DNA of 64,000 nucleotides from Acanthochlamys bracteata (GCA_019914995.1 CM034130.1:744001-808000), one strand, 5' to 3'; numbered from the stretch's first letter, positions 22,618 through 36,116 are shown. Notes: generated by a model not told the origin, from the sequence alone. Translations and numbers: made by a program.

Positions 22618-23880
22618 AAAATCTGCAACATAGTGCTTGTGCCAAAGATGCATAATACTCTTATGTGCGTTGTCCAGTTCGTTCGTCACATTGAAAACGT
22701 AAAGCCTCTTGTTAACTTCAGTGAAGCTATAGCCAATTGTTTTCTGCAGTCCTCTCTTGCTCATTGCCTCCCTTGTTTTCTTCACCATACGCCACATTTC
22801 AGTTGCTGCATAGATATTCGAAAGCAAAATGTATGCACCAGGTTGGAAAGGTTCCAGAATAAAAAGATTTTCAGCGGCTTCCTCAGCCAGTTCTGCAAGC
22901 ACCTAACAGAACTTGCCAGACACTAGACGCGTGAGGGATTCCCTTGATTTTAAGGACCAAGCTTCTGAGATTAGCCCTGCCCGTCCTAGGAGGTCAGCCA
23001 TATATGAGTAACCTTCATTTGAAGGCATTATCTTGTATTCTTTACTCATCAATTCAAATAGTGACGCCCTTCATCAATCTTGCCTGAATGGCTGCATGCG
23101 GACAGCCTGCTGACATTGTCACGGAATTGGGCAGGACATAAAATCTCATACGATTTGAAAAGGTCCATAGCATTAGAACACATTTCATGATCCCCAAATG
23201 CATTGCTCATTGCACTCTAACAGAATACATCCTCTCTGGCATAACATCAAACACCTTGTAGGATGACAGCAATGTGATATCGCGCCTAACCGAAGCTATA
23301 GGGCGAGCTCCTCTCGCTTCTGAAGTTTTTGTAGAGAAGAAAAAAATCCTAGGAGAAGTTGGATTTGGAGAGCGAAGAGAACATGGTGTTCCAGGAGTAC
23401 GAGTTTTCATGAGGAATTAGGTCGAACCCTCGAGGGAGAGAGAGTTTCAAGTGTTTGGAGATAGGCACGCATTGGTTGCCGGTACCATTGGCGCAAAAGT
23501 ACAAAATTTGAGTTCTCCATTCGCTTTCTTTTGAAGTTCCACAAGAAATTCTCTTTTGTTCTCTCACGGGAAATTGTTCCTTTTTCTGTGTGCGTGCGTG
23601 TTGATGGAACAAACATCCACAGATAATAATATGCAATCTTATACATCACAAATGGAATTTCACTTAAAACATATTGACGTCTTTGAATTTGGAAGAAACA
23701 TTAGTATTGCTAGGAAACATTGGAAGGAGAATATAACACAATAAGTATTAACCTGAAGCCGATGATTGATACAGTCGGTACAAATCTGATAAACAGAGCC
23801 AAAATCCCCAAATGCCTCAAGAGTGCAGCTCAATCCTTTCAATAACTCAATGGCCAAACAGACTATAATTTCAAAAAGTT
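22618..23880 (-). pseudogene. Broken PPR gene (E-class), downstream of DOHH
   Basis: Minus-strand pieces in the correct order match a PLS/E-class PPR protein. An N-terminal piece with LLKGLSCTLEAFGDFGSVYQ lies near 23755-23870. A first-repeat piece (HENSYSWNTMFSSLSKSNF) lies near 23350-23430. A late-repeat piece containing YMADLLGRAGLISEAW lies near 22960-23010. The E-motif end is an open frame of 95 codons at 22615-22902 (LEPFQPGAYILLSNIYAATE, EVNKRLYVFNV). The pieces are in different frames with several stops and missing repeats, and the total span is shorter than a working gene. It is a decayed host gene. It is not a close copy of the intact PPR gene at 10675, as the E motifs differ. Confidence 0.8.
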
Positions 23881-24071
23881 ACCTATAGTTTTTATCCGTT
23901 ATACACTAATAGGTCCTAAGCATAGGTACATAAATAACTATTGCATGTCAGTTGCCCTAAATTTTGCAGCAACAGAGCTGTCGCACCGGGATTTCTTAAT
24001 CTTGTACTGTATCACTATCCTCGTAATGTATAAGCAAAAAATGTTTCACCTCCCTATAATGTTCCATCAAA

Positions 24072-26546
24072 TTAGTGCACTTCTGGTGTTGGTAGGAACA
24101 GAAACTGCAAGGCATCAAACAATTAGTGATTTTCTATTTTAAAGGCTAAGTAACACCGACATGCTTTGGTCAATGGTCAAGTGCTTACCTCAAAAGACTT
24201 GCCTGTTCTTTCAAACTCGAGCATGCTGAGAGCAACTTCACAACTCTGGGAGACTATAGGCTCGGGATCAGTAGATAATTCCTTCAGAAGTAATATGCTC
24301 TCACTATCTGTACCATATGTCATAGGGAAAATTTTTTTTTACCTCACACTGGTACTTAATAAGTCACCATCATAATCTTAAACACAAGTTTGTCTAAAAC
24401 AATTGCCTCTCAAAGTATCTTCTTCACATGCATCTTAACTTCAGAATAATACCTGCAATTGATCCAAGGGCTTCGGCAGCTTCATGTCTAACCATAGGAT
24501 GTTCCTTCGTATTTCTAAGCACATCAGATAGTGCAGCAGAAGCTGCCTTATTTTGCAGTTGACCCAAGACATATGCAACCTGCATTGTAAGAATCGAAAA
24601 GTTGAGCGAGAGTAGGTGATTATTGAAGAGCATAAAATAACAAAATGGAGAAACTAGATAAGCATTTTCATGAATATTTAAATGAAAGAACATGTCTACA
24701 TCTGTGCATGTGCACATATATGCTACACATTATTGACCGTAAACCCACACACATAGCATTGAACACTAGAACTTACTCCAGCGGTCTGGCCAGTTACCAC
24801 CAACCACCCAGTTATCATGGCCCAGTTCTAGGAAGAGGCAGCCTAGGTGTGTGTCGCTAAAACTTGGGTGATAGCTAAAACTTGAGTGACCGTCAAGATT
24901 TAGCTCGTTAGAAACTCAAATTTCTTTACAAGAAGGGCAGGTTCAACATCTCAAATGGTGTAGAATTGTTACATGCATGAAGTGAATACTCAAATTCCTT
25001 GAACAAAGGCTGGTAGTGAAAAATGGCAGTATAAACCCTATAGATAGCCAACTGTGGTGCACACATCAAAGCTCTACAGATATCTGACATCCTCATCGAA
25101 AGCACACTAGAAGCATTGTTACAAAATCCAAAAAGTAGCACATATCCTCGCTCTCTTTGTTTTACTTCAGATATCAACCTCAAGGCAGTGATTTAATCAA
25201 AAGAGACCAAGTCCAACAAACAAACTATGTTCTGGAAACCAAATCCTGTAAAACTTTGACATCTCCTAAGCCCTATTAAATTATCTTAGATTACCTAGTC
25301 AAAATTTCAGGGTGAGACGTGTCCAGAGCCTACTACTTTATTCGGAAAGGAAGCAAGTATCATAACCATTCTAGAGGATACGAGTAAGACTAATAGGATG
25401 GGCAAACCTCATGCTTTAGGAGAGCACTTCTAGCTCTTAAAGAAGCTACAATGGCATCAATGGCGGCAATGTCTTGGTGATTCCTGAGTGCAAACAAAGC
25501 AGCATAGCGCTCGTACATACTTTCTTCTTCACTAAGGAGAATTTCCCTTCACAATTTAAAACATAATTAGCATTGTTTACTTTGACTACATGATAAGTGC
25601 ACCTAAAAAGGCCACACAGGAGATCTTACCTCAGTTTATCTATAGAATGACAAGACGAAGCAGGCATGGCTGGATCAACCGATAAGAAAGGAGATGGGTT
25701 ATCCTCAGCACTTTTACCAGCACTAGAGGCCGTCTGTTCTTTAATCCGCCTAAGAGCTAACTCACATGTTTCTTTCACCTCTGGAGCAGGATCAGAATCT
25801 AAACTGTTATTTAACAAAGATACAGCCGTTTCTGAGCCAATTGCACCAAGAGCTTCAGCTGCCTGGTAAACCCACCACATCAATGAGCCAACACATAACA
25901 AAGCATTAAAACTCCAATATGTGGAACAATAAATCGACTATGGACCTCATGACGAACGATCGGATGCAGTGAAAGATCTTTGAGAACGCCTTCCAAAGCA
26001 GGGATAGCTTCTGTATCCTGCATTTGCCCAAGTGCGAACGCCGCCTCATGCGCCAGCAAATTCGACGAATCCCTTGTAGCTGATAAATAGACATTACACA
26101 ACCCAAAAGATCAAACGAAAAAACGAGACATATGCTCCAAACAAAAGTCTTGCGGCGGCATAAATTGATGCTAAATTCATTTTTTTAGAAACTATTCTAG
26201 CATAAATAATCCTATAGACAGCACGACCACAACTTAAAGAATAACTGGAAAAAAATTGACGACCGATGAAATTCAAGTACTAAGAGTCTATCAAATTCCT
26301 ATGTTCCAATTTCTTAATGATGAAAATTTTCGAAAGAGCTTCCGAATAAAGAATGATTGCAACTGAATGTGAAAGAAAAGAAAATTTTCCAGTACCGCGA
26401 ATAAGAGCTTGGCGAGGTAGAGCACCGCGAAGATTTCGAAGAGAGAAGAGAGCTCTGAAGCGTTCTGAGATGGGTTGGGATTCATCAAGCAACAATTCGC
26501 AGAGAAATCTCTCCATCTCCGGAGATGAATTAAACGAATTCTCCAT
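24072..26546 (-). CDS. DOHH: Deoxyhypusine hydroxylase (HEAT-repeat di-iron enzyme)
   Basis: DOHH completes hypusine formation on eIF5A by hydroxylating the deoxyhypusine side chain; it is cytosolic and uses a di-iron centre. Seven exons on the minus strand join in phase: 26396-26546, 25946-26079, 25630-25862, 25408-25546, 24453-24579, 24189-24307 and 24072-24104. They give 311 residues, near the Arabidopsis length. All four iron-binding His-Glu pairs are present: [13 protein letters not shown] (H61-E62), [15 protein letters not shown] (H94-E95), [13 protein letters not shown] (H218-E219) and [15 protein letters not shown] (H251-E252). These pairs fall in two symmetric HEAT halves separated by an acidic/Ser linker. 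The tiny last exon encodes [10 protein letters not shown], matching the family tail. The start [16 protein letters not shown] is the first Met of the frame likely to be transcribed. Confidence 0.95.
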
Positions 26547-26639
26547 TGCCAGAATCGAGAGCTTTCCACGCTCGCTCTCTAGCGTTAGAACTACGCCAAC
26601 AAGAACCAATATTTACGATTTACCCTTTTCTTAAGTAAG

Positions 26640-28500
26640 GGAGCGTCGTCTAGAATCATTTAGGTTTAAAATAAAAAAATTAAAAATGTATTTTAAAATT
26701 TTAAAACTAAAAATTTTTATTTAAATATATTAAATTATTATATTTTAATAATTAATGATTTTTTAAAATTTAAAATTTTATTAAATTACTTGTATAAATT
26801 TAATTAAAAAATATAATTTTTTTAAAACAAAAAACTCAAACACCTCTACAAAATTGAATTAGTACCCATCTATTATAGATAATGTATTAATTTACCTTTT
26901 ATAAAGTTGATCTAATTAAAGTGAATTGCACGCTACTTTTGACATAATATGTAAATATTTGCCCACTATATGAAATCAACTCATATACCACATATAAATA
27001 ACCCATATCAAGTGAAAACGAATTCAAAATCTATTATTAAAGAAGTAATTTTGTAAAAATTAAATTTCAAAATTTTTTTGAATATAAATTTTTAGAAATA
27101 AAAAATTATTTTCGGAATGAAGTAAACATACTCGAAAAAACAAAAAAGAAGACTTGTGTTTGATGATGCTTTTAAATTAGATCATATCTTGCAGATTTTC
27201 TTAAAACCTAAAATGGATTTTTAGTTGTGCTATGCTCTTTCTTAGGGTCGGCAATTCAGATTCTTACCTTAATTTCGGATCGATCAATATAATAATTAGA
27301 TCAAAAATATTAATTTTAATTCGACTTATTTATTTATATGGATCAAAATTATCAATCCTAATTCAATTTATTTATAATCAGATCAAATTTTAATCGACCT
27401 ATTTAATAATTAAAATTATTAAAACAATAATTATAAATATTAATTTTAATAATAATAATTATTATTATTAATTATGATATATTTAAAAAGAAAAATATTA
27501 ATTTTGACAAAAATTATAAATTAAATAAAAATTAGTTAAATTAAGATAAATTAAAAAAATATATATATAAAAATTAAATTCAAAATTTTTACTATTACTT
27601 TCTAATTATTAATTAATATATATTATATAAATAGTTATACGGATTAAATAGATTAATTTTGGATCAATTCAAAATCGATCCGAATTTATTTAAAATTTTC
27701 GAATCAATCCAAATTTGATTTTTTCGAATCAATTTCAGATCGGATCAAAATTTGCCACCTCGATTTTTTCTATGTTTAATATTGTTTTGAAATTTTATTT
27801 CGAACTGAAAATTGTTGAACTTCCATCTAGGATCAAAGTTGCATTCGAGTAATCTACCTTAGAAGCTGTCGTCTTCTCTGTTAAAGATTTCCGTGCTTCA
27901 GTAAATAAAAAAAAAGTGTTTTCGTGCACTTTTGGGCTTCGCTGATGAAGTGCCACTCAATTTAGTCGGTCTCTTTGCTTGATTTCTCAGGCAAGCAGTT
28001 CACGTTAAATAACCGTTGAAATTTTATAAATTTTATTCTACGTAAAGTCGGTGGAATAGCTGCACTCAATCAATGGACCTTTTCTACCAAAAAAAACCAA
28101 AATATATTGAGATCTTAAATTTAAGTATCTTCGCTATCACTTTGGGTGTGTTTAATTTAGTATTAAACTTATTTTTTAAAAATAAATATATGTAAAAATA
28201 AGTGTAGAATCAAAAATATATTTAATAATAAATAAAATATTTTATCTATTTTGTATTAAAAGTGAGTTTAAAACTAAAACTCTTGTTGTGAAATTTGAAA
28301 GTGAATTATTGAAAAAAAAAATAGTTTAAATTTTATGTTTAAATTAAAAGCGAGTTAATAAATTAAAAGTAAAATTTTAAAAAATAAATTTGGAGTGTAG
28401 TTAAATAAGCGTTTTGTTCAAACTAATCCTGAATATAGCCTTCGGGCCAAAAGCAATAGTTGTCTGCAGAGTATGAGATTCTTCACTTTAAACAAGAACA
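26640..28500. other. AT-rich intergenic region between DOHH and the ETR2-like gene
   Basis: No gene is visible. It starts with the short DOHH promoter, then AT-rich repeat-like DNA (26660-26840), a possible MITE (27246-27762), a block of ordinary composition (27780-28080) with no recognised exon, and another AT-rich stretch with a MITE-like opening (about 28143-28410). From about 28500 the sequence is probably the 3'UTR of the ETR2-like gene. Confidence 0.5.
27246..27762. mobile_element. Possible hAT-like MITE
   Basis: The left end reads GGGTCGGCAATTCAG, with TTAATTTCGGATCGATC just inside. The right end complemented reads GAGGTGGCAAATTTTGATCC, then GATCTGAAATTGATTCG. The ends are therefore similar inverted repeats about 515 bases apart, with an AT-rich, non-coding centre. 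No matching 8-base duplication was found at the edges, so the insertion looks old. Confidence 0.4.
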
Positions 28501-28903
28501 TCTGATACCAAAGGATTGAGAATCTCTCGAGCTTCATAGAATTCAATTTCATGTACCGCTGCATCAAGTTGCAGAACTTTGAAGCATTAACAACTGAAAT
28601 AAACATCAAATGACAGAAACAAGAAAATTACCAACTTCACAATTGCATTTCCCTCCTCTGTGTCACTAACTTGATTTCAACAATATGACTATTGAACAAA
28701 GCTGGTTATATGCATTGAAAGTTTGAAACTGCTACACCTGCTTCCTTCTGAAATTGAGGAAAAAAATCACTACCTAATTGCAGTATAACATTCTTTTGGG
28801 GTTCAATCAATAGGAATTGCAAATATCTTACGACCAAAATCAAAAGGCAAATCCTGAAAACATTTAAGGGTAACAGAACCCAAAAGATTATGTGATCATC
28901 AAG

Positions 28904-31900
28904 CTATTGCTGCTGATTCTGTATAACTCTATAGAGCTCATCTCTCATGGCTTGTAGTGTTATTGGTTTGTGGATCAGGCCATTGATACCTGCCTGCAGA
29001 CATTTGTCCCAAACATTCTCCTTATCACTTGCTGTCAAAGCAATTATCTTTGGCCAGGATCCGCTACCAAATTTTCGTATTCTTGCAGTGATTTCAAATC
29101 CATCCATTTTGGGCATGTGAAGGTCTAAAACAACTACTTGGAATGGCACTATAGATGTGACAAGGGCGCTAAGGCATTCAATCCCAGAAGAAACAGGTGA
29201 TACATAACAGCCCAACTTCTCAAGAAGCTTCCGGGTCACAACTCTATTAACATCATCATCCTCAGCTAGTAGAACTCTGACACCCTGAAAAAGAGAAGTC
29301 GAAGGTAGATGATGCTGCTCAAGGGCTGCACCAAGATCAGAGATGTGGGATGGTGTGTGGTGTTGGAATTGGAGAATTAGTATAAGGCTTCTTGCAAGAC
29401 CTTGAGAATTTGAAACTGCCCAGAGATTTCCTTGCATCAGCTGCAAAATGAGGATTCATATATTAGGAAAATTATGAATCAAAGCATAAGTTACCTAATT
29501 TTCCCAGGTCCTCTAAATTTATTTGTCCAGTCAAGTTTCAAACAGGGCAAGCAAAATGCATGGTTTGCACTATTATAACAATTGGCAGCAAGTCAGAATT
29601 TATCATCTTTATTTACTAAGCACTAGAGCTAATGCTAGACAACTAAAACCACTGTTACACAACTAGATACACAGAAAGGGCTAAATGCTCACTAGCAAGA
29701 AGCATTATGATGATGTACACTATACCACTTTGAAAGTGGATACAGACATTATATTCATGAAATGCGTAAAGTGTGCAAGCACTTTTGCAGGGAATAAATG
29801 GAAATTACGTACAACTAACTTTACACTAACAAGGTTCACACATCCTACCATCTCGATTGATGTAATCAATGTCTCAGGAATAAAATATCAATGGTCATTT
29901 TGCATCTTCAATTGATAAAACAAATGGGTTTAACAGCATGACAAAACTGAGTTGAAAGATGGATGGAATCACAGAAAGCACTTAATGTGTGATGTATACA
30001 ACCGCCAAATTACAAATATCCTAAAATTCACAAATGAAGGCTGCTTTTTGCTATTGGGTGACCGACTCAAAAAGCTACATCCCCACACCAACCCAAAAAG
30101 AATTGCAGTGGGCGAGTTAAATAAAATCTTAAGAATGATCTTGTTGCGAGTATAGCAACATCTAAGCTAATATATACAACACAAACTTATATTGCAGAAA
30201 TGTGAATATCTTAGGTTTAAAAACTAAAGACCACAGCCCACATCTACTAAGATCTTCCTTACTTAGAGCATGACACCTCAGTTCCTAGTTGTGCAAGTTT
30301 GAATCAACCAGCCAATTTCCAATGCCTGCACAAGTAAGGTTCTAATCAACATGGCTACAATCTCATGTGGTTCCTCATTCAATAAATGGATACCCTGCCC
30401 TCTTCATATACTTCCCAGTTTTATACTTTTATGTTTATGACAGACAAGTAGATGCAGATATTTCAGCTATGCTCAGTAGACTAGATAGACGCTCAGTAGA
30501 CTATATAGACGAACATTCCAACAGATTATGAGAACTCCTTTTATCGACTAGTAGATGATCATAAGGTAAACATCTTGGGCATACCTGCACAAGTTTTTTG
30601 CACATGCTAAAGCTGAGCCCAAGGTCAAACCCTAGAACTTTCTGTTTCCTATTAAAATGCACTAAAGGTGTTGCTTTCTTGTTTGAACTTTTTATACCCA
30701 TCTCGAACTTCACACTACTGCAGGTGCCAGATAACTTTAGCCTGCCAAGCATCAGTCTCTGATCCTTCTTGTCATCCAATTCAGTAGTAATGGAAACACG
30801 AAATGTAACAAGTCCCTCATCAAATCCGTTTATCAGATTGCTGAACATGTGCATTATCACTTGAAATACCCTCTTTTCATCACCAAAAACTTGAGCAGGC
30901 AGTTCATTACCAAGCTGAATACCAAAACTGTAACCCCTAGAGTCACAAAGACACCTTAGAAGGCTAGCAGCTTCCTTGATCAGTGAATGCAGATTGAAGG
31001 ACTTCATCTCCAGACTTGATTTCTCTGCATTGACAGAAGATATCTCCATCACATCATTTATCAGCATCGAAACTACGCGCCCAGTCTTGACCATTGTGTT
31101 CATGATAAGCCTTTGCTCAGAGCTCAGATTTTCTTGTTGCATCATAGACAAGATACCCATAATGGAATCAACTGGACGCCTCATTCCTTGGCTCATGACC
31201 TTCTGAAATGAATTCCTGGCTTCACTGGCCATCAGAGCATTCTGTCTAGCCTGCAGCAAGGCCCTGTTCTGTTCAGCCAATTTGTCCCTCATCATCTGAG
31301 ATTCCTCAAGCACTGCAGCATGAGAGAGAGCAACTGCAACTTGATCAGCAACCACTTCGACAACTTCCAACTCATGTTGGTTCCAAGTTCGGTTCTCAAC
31401 TCTTGGAAGAACCAAAACCAGTATAGCATAGCTCGTCTGAACAATCTGAGGAGTACCACCTTTGAAATTAGATACATTCAACATAGGCATTCTAATTGCA
31501 GCAACGGCTCCTGCCTCAAATTCTCCACTGCTCTTGGACCCAAGACATGAGTCTGGCCCAAGAATCTTCACACCCTCAGATTCCTTAATCTCCACAACAT
31601 CCTGGTCACTCACTGGAATAGACGGACTAACAGAATCAGTAGAATGTCTTGGTCGCAGCTCATGCGTTAGATTCATCTCCATCTTATCATCATCTGGCAT
31701 CCAAACTGCACAGTTCTGAAGCTCCAGAGTCTTAGATAGTTCAACCAATGTTGTGTACAATATCGTGTGCCTGTCAAGTGACTTCCGAATCTCTTGGGTA
31801 AGCATACGCACATGCCAGCTTGCTTCCTCCTGCCTCCTCATCATTCCAACCTCTCGGTCAAGCTCCCTTGCTTTTATTCTCAGAAAATTCTCTCTCACCT

Positions 31901-32342
31901 TCAGCCTTAACAACTGAGGGATCAAAGTTAACAATGTTATAGCAGTGGCAAATGACACAAGCGCAGTGAGGAACTTGGCAATGGTGAGGCTTAGCATCAA
32001 CAAGAAGGAGTGCGGCTCGTAAGTGAACACTGTGAGTAGATGAGTGAGTCCACAAAGAATGATAAAAGCGCCGAATTGGAATAGGATCCATTTGAAGGGG
32101 AAGAGAACGGAACAAGTAACAAAATAGAGGAGCTCTAGTGGAATAGAGAAGTACGCCGCAGCAATCAGGAAATCACTGACTTTCTGGCACTTCAGTATGC
32201 TCTCCACAGTCCAGGCAACATCCTCACCATTACAGTTGCACTGCAGGAATTCGATCTCAACGGTAGAAGCCACTAAACCAAGAAGACACAAAAACAACAA
32301 ACCATGGCACAATGCTCTTAACATCTGTTCTAGAAACTTCAA
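28904..32342 (-). CDS. ETR2: Ethylene receptor, subfamily II (ETR2-like)
   Basis: This is an endoplasmic-reticulum copper-dependent ethylene receptor acting upstream of CTR1. Exons 30585-32342 and 28904-29440 give 764 residues. Order: an extra N-terminal hydrophobic segment (8-28) typical of subfamily II; the dimerising CxC pair (Cys35, Cys37); three transmembrane helices with the copper ligands Cys97 and His101 (LCGLTHLL); a GAF domain (about 180-345); a kinase-like region; and a receiver. The kinase region is degenerate: the phospho-acceptor position of the H box is Gln385 (MSQGMRRP), and the ATP-binding boxes are not recognisable. The receiver looks functional (acidic pair 647-648, Asp692, Thr722, Lys744). 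HVRMLTQEIRKSLDRHTILY and the MWDKC-like end resemble ETR2 more than EIN4. A second Met at codon 7 is an alternative start. Confidence 0.95.
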
Positions 32343-32411
32343 TTAATCCATTACCATGAAGAATTCAACCAATAACTTTGATCTTCAGCTTTCAAAACTC
32401 TTCTCAATGTC

Positions 32412-32889
32412 CTGAGTAAGAAAAATCACTCAATCAATGAAGAAAAAGAAGGAAAATATCATAAAATGGATTAGACCCTAGAAATCAACTCATCCAGATC
32501 TTAATTGACCAACGCCAATGGAAAAAGAAAAAAGGAACAAAAATTCATGCCCTAAATTGTGATCAGAAGGAGTGAATTGTCGACTGAGATACAAAATCAC
32601 ACAAACAACTCGAGCTAATTTCAACCAAAAAAAAGGAATAGATTTTTGGTTGCGTTCAGAAAAGCAAACAGTGGTTTACCAAAAATATCTCCAAAATTAA
32701 TTAAAAGAATCTGGATAAATCGCACAAAAAATATCTTTTTCAAATCCCCACTTCGTTTGCTTCTTCTCAAATCGTCCAGTAGCCTTTAGCCAGCTATATT
32801 CGATCATTAAAAAATTCATAAAACAAAAAACTAAGCACGCAAAGACCAAACAAAAAAAAAAAACAATTGAGGCGAAAAAAATTAGTTAC
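32412..32889 (-). other. Probable 5'UTR intron of the ETR2-like gene
   Basis: On the minus strand a donor (CGAG|GTAACT, at 32889) and an acceptor (CTTACTCAG|GACATTG, ending at 32412) frame a T-rich 478-base segment about 70 bases upstream of the start codon. Ethylene receptor genes commonly carry an intron in the leader. Inferred from splice consensus only. Confidence 0.55.
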
Positions 32890-32999
32890 CTCGATTGAAC
32901 TAGTCAAACCTTTTTCACTGATGAATTACAAACTCTTTGATCCGAAGAGGAAAAGAAGCAGACTGTGCAAGAGACCTTGATGCGGTTGCTAAAAGGGGA

Positions 33000-35900
33000 A
33001 TCTAAATATGTTTCTGTTGAAATGAAAATAATATATTCAAATATTTAATTAAAATACGTCAAAAAGTTAAACTCAAAAGTTCCCAGTAGAATTTTTTTTT
33101 CTTTTTTCTTGTAGTTAAATACGAAGGGCCGGCAGTTAACAGGGCTCGACGTTACAACTTTCAAATCTCTAATAATGACGGAAAGTTTTATAGAAATAAA
33201 AACAATGACAAAATGAGGTAGAATTCGTTAGTAATGAGGTAGACTTTTGAAAAAAGTGATTTAAAAAATAAACTAATTTAGTGTTTTAATTATTAAATAA
33301 ATATATTTTTTAAATATATTTATGTGCACTCTAAAGTTAGTTTTTATTACAGAAATATTTAATTTTAATTTTTATTATTAAATATGAAGAATTATAATTT
33401 GATAATATATCGATAAAAAAATTCAGTTTAATCAAATCATAAATTAATCTATAAGCAATAAAAATAAATATTAAAATTTATAAATTTGGCATTTTTATAT
33501 TCTTAAAAAGAAAATTAAATTTGAAAATTTTAATACATAGTCATGGATATGAAGATGAGTTTCTGAAAATTAATTTGTATTAAAAAAATCTCATAACTAC
33601 AAATTATACAAAAATATAATTTAATTATACAAAAATAAATTTGATAAAAGTAAATTTTGTAAAAATAAAACTCGACAAAATATAAAATCGGTAAACTAGA
33701 GTTAGAATAATAATTAAAATATATATAATTAAAATTTAATGAAAATAAAATTTAATTTGAAGTAAAAATATAATTTAAAATATTAATTCAATACATAAAT
33801 AATAGAACTCAAATTTAAAAAAATAACATTATTTGTAATTAAAACATGCTCGAAGTAAAATTCAAAAGAACCTCTCCTTCTGGGGCATCGTTTAAAACTA
33901 AAACAAATAAAAAAAAGAGGTCGGCATCTTGTCTCTAGTTTCAAAAATAGATTATAAATAAAAAGAAGAATTCTAGGAAAAATATCTGTTACTAATAAGT
34001 TTGAAGATGATATCAAAATCATCGAACAAAAATTTATTTCTGAAATGTCTGCTGATTAACATAACGGGCTACTTGGCGTCGTACTAGCCGGGAAAATCTT
34101 TTTTTTTTATAAATTTTTAATATCTAATAAAGACGATGATTATATATATTTTTTTGGAAAAGTGGGACCAGTTTCATATTTAATATCTAATTTCTTTACG
34201 ATAAGGAAAACAAAATACATCAAAAAGGAAAAAAAAAAAAATTTTTAGTGGATTAAAAATTGCCAGAGTAGTAGCTCTGCCATCTCTAAAATGCATCTGA
34301 GAAATTAGTACGAAGGGAAAGAACAAAAACCATGATCCTGATTTTGACTACCAGTTGCCACATGTATTTTTTTTTAATTTCACAAATTCATCTGGGAAAA
34401 TATCTCTAAGATTCTCTTGAAACAACCACAATGACAACAAAATAAATTTTTATCCTACTTAGATAAAATCGGCTATATAAATCAATTTTTTTGATCAATT
34501 CGATTATAAATTAAATTTAGCAAAATATTTTATTTTCTTTAAATTTTTGCCTCCATTATATATCAAATTAATTTTGGTCTATATTTTTTTTAAATATTCA
34601 AATTAAATCTGATCACTTTTATGAATTGTAGGAAATATCTGAACAATCTAATTATATCTTCTTTTTAACTTGTCACTGATAGATGCGATAACTATTTTAT
34701 TAGCATATATTTTTATTTCGTATTAGCATATTCTAATATACTCACATCAAACATAACATTCTTATTTCTGAAGTACTTATTTTCGAGCATTTTGACTTTT
34801 AATAGCTCATAATTCATTATTGTATAATTAAACAACTATTCTATAAAACTGATTTTTAATTTTGAAGAAGTTTTTGTCACACAAACTAATAAATAATAAA
34901 ATTTAATAAAACAGTCATTACAGATCGGACAACTGTTATTCGATTCTCTTAAAAAGAGAAAAGAAAACATAAAACAATAGTTTCCTAAACCGATAAGGTT
35001 GGATTTTTATATCAAAGCACCGATCAGACCACAGTTTATTATTATAAATTTACATCTTAGTTATTTATTTTTAACTCATTTTTAAAAATATAACTGGCAA
35101 ATAAATAAATTCTAAAATGAAAAGCTGTAAATAATTTTCCTGCCTCACTTATCACTTGATTCTGTGGTTTGGTTCAAATCATGATTTTTGGCATTTTTTT
35201 GTCAAAATTTTTGCAGTTCTAGATTTTTTATTGTCTAAGTTTATCTTGGATGCATGTCGCAAATTAAAGAAGTGAGGTAAGTGTTACTACATATTCTTCT
35301 AAACATGAGATGAATGTGGAGATTTGAGAAAATGTAATACAATACACATTTGTGTTCCTATTCTTCCGACATGTTCGCTACCTTGATTTACTGTACTGGC
35401 CAAGTATAGTTCTTCTTCTAGTGTTTGCTGACAGTTTCAAGTGCGTGCTTCCTAATATAGGAGTCGAGATTCTAAACATGCACGCAACCCTGGGAACAAC
35501 TTATGCGTGGCAGGGCTATCATTGAGAGTGACTATGATGTGAATGAAGTGAACAAGACAAGAAAATAGATAGAACAAGATGAGAAAAAAAGAACTCAATA
35601 ACTTCCCCTGAACAATGTGCAATTGGTGCACTTATATAGACCTTGTAGCTATACTGAAGCAACAAGAGTCATTGCCATTGGTAACTAAGAAACTAATTGA
35701 GAAAGTAATTCAACTCCTAAACAAACTCTAATACTTCTATTCCTAAACAAACTCTAATACTTCAATTCCTAAACAAACTCTAATACAAATGCCACTCTCT
35801 AGACAATTTCCTGAAAGAGAATACAGCAAGTATTTCCAGTGAGCCATTAGTTGCAACCTGGACAATTGTCATGTCCTGTTGTTGCCTTCTGATGCAATCT

Positions 35901-36110
35901 CTTTGAACGAAGCAATGGGCCCTGATTACCATTCATAACAGACTACCAGTGATCTTGAGAAGTATTTTAGCAAAGAGGGAAAGGTATTCTAGTGTATTCT
36001 TTCTTACAGTCAGGACTCTTGTTTATTCAATTTATTAAGCCATCAATGATCATGTAGTGGCTTGATATGCTATTTGTAAGTCAGATGATTTCATGAGTCT
36101 ATCTATGTTT
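33000..36110. other. Intergenic DNA upstream of the ETR2-like gene
   Basis: 33000-35200 is AT-rich, low-complexity DNA with no gene. From about 35200 the composition becomes ordinary, with a 26-base tandem repeat (35716-35786) and no recognised coding sequence. The 35430-35930 stretch could be part of a decayed mobile element or a noncoding transcript, but nothing diagnostic is seen. Confidence 0.45.
35716..35790. repeat. 26-bp tandem repeat, about 2.8 copies
   Basis: CCTAAACAAACTCTAATACT recurs at 35716, 35742 and (last base differing) 35768 with a regular 26-base period. The unit ends TTCTATT in copy one and TTCAATT in copy two, and the array breaks off in copy three after TAATAC. It lies in otherwise non-repetitive sequence. 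Confidence 0.8.
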
Positions 36111-36116
36111 TGCAGG

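Noticed and set aside
23556-24375. Plus-strand open frames over the DOHH 3' region
   Set aside because: Opposite strand of a supported DOHH exon chain and a PPR relic; no family match.
35430-35940. Possible solo terminal repeat of an LTR element
   Set aside because: There is a tandem array and ordinary composition, but no matching terminal dinucleotides with flanking duplications and no coding remnants of such an element.
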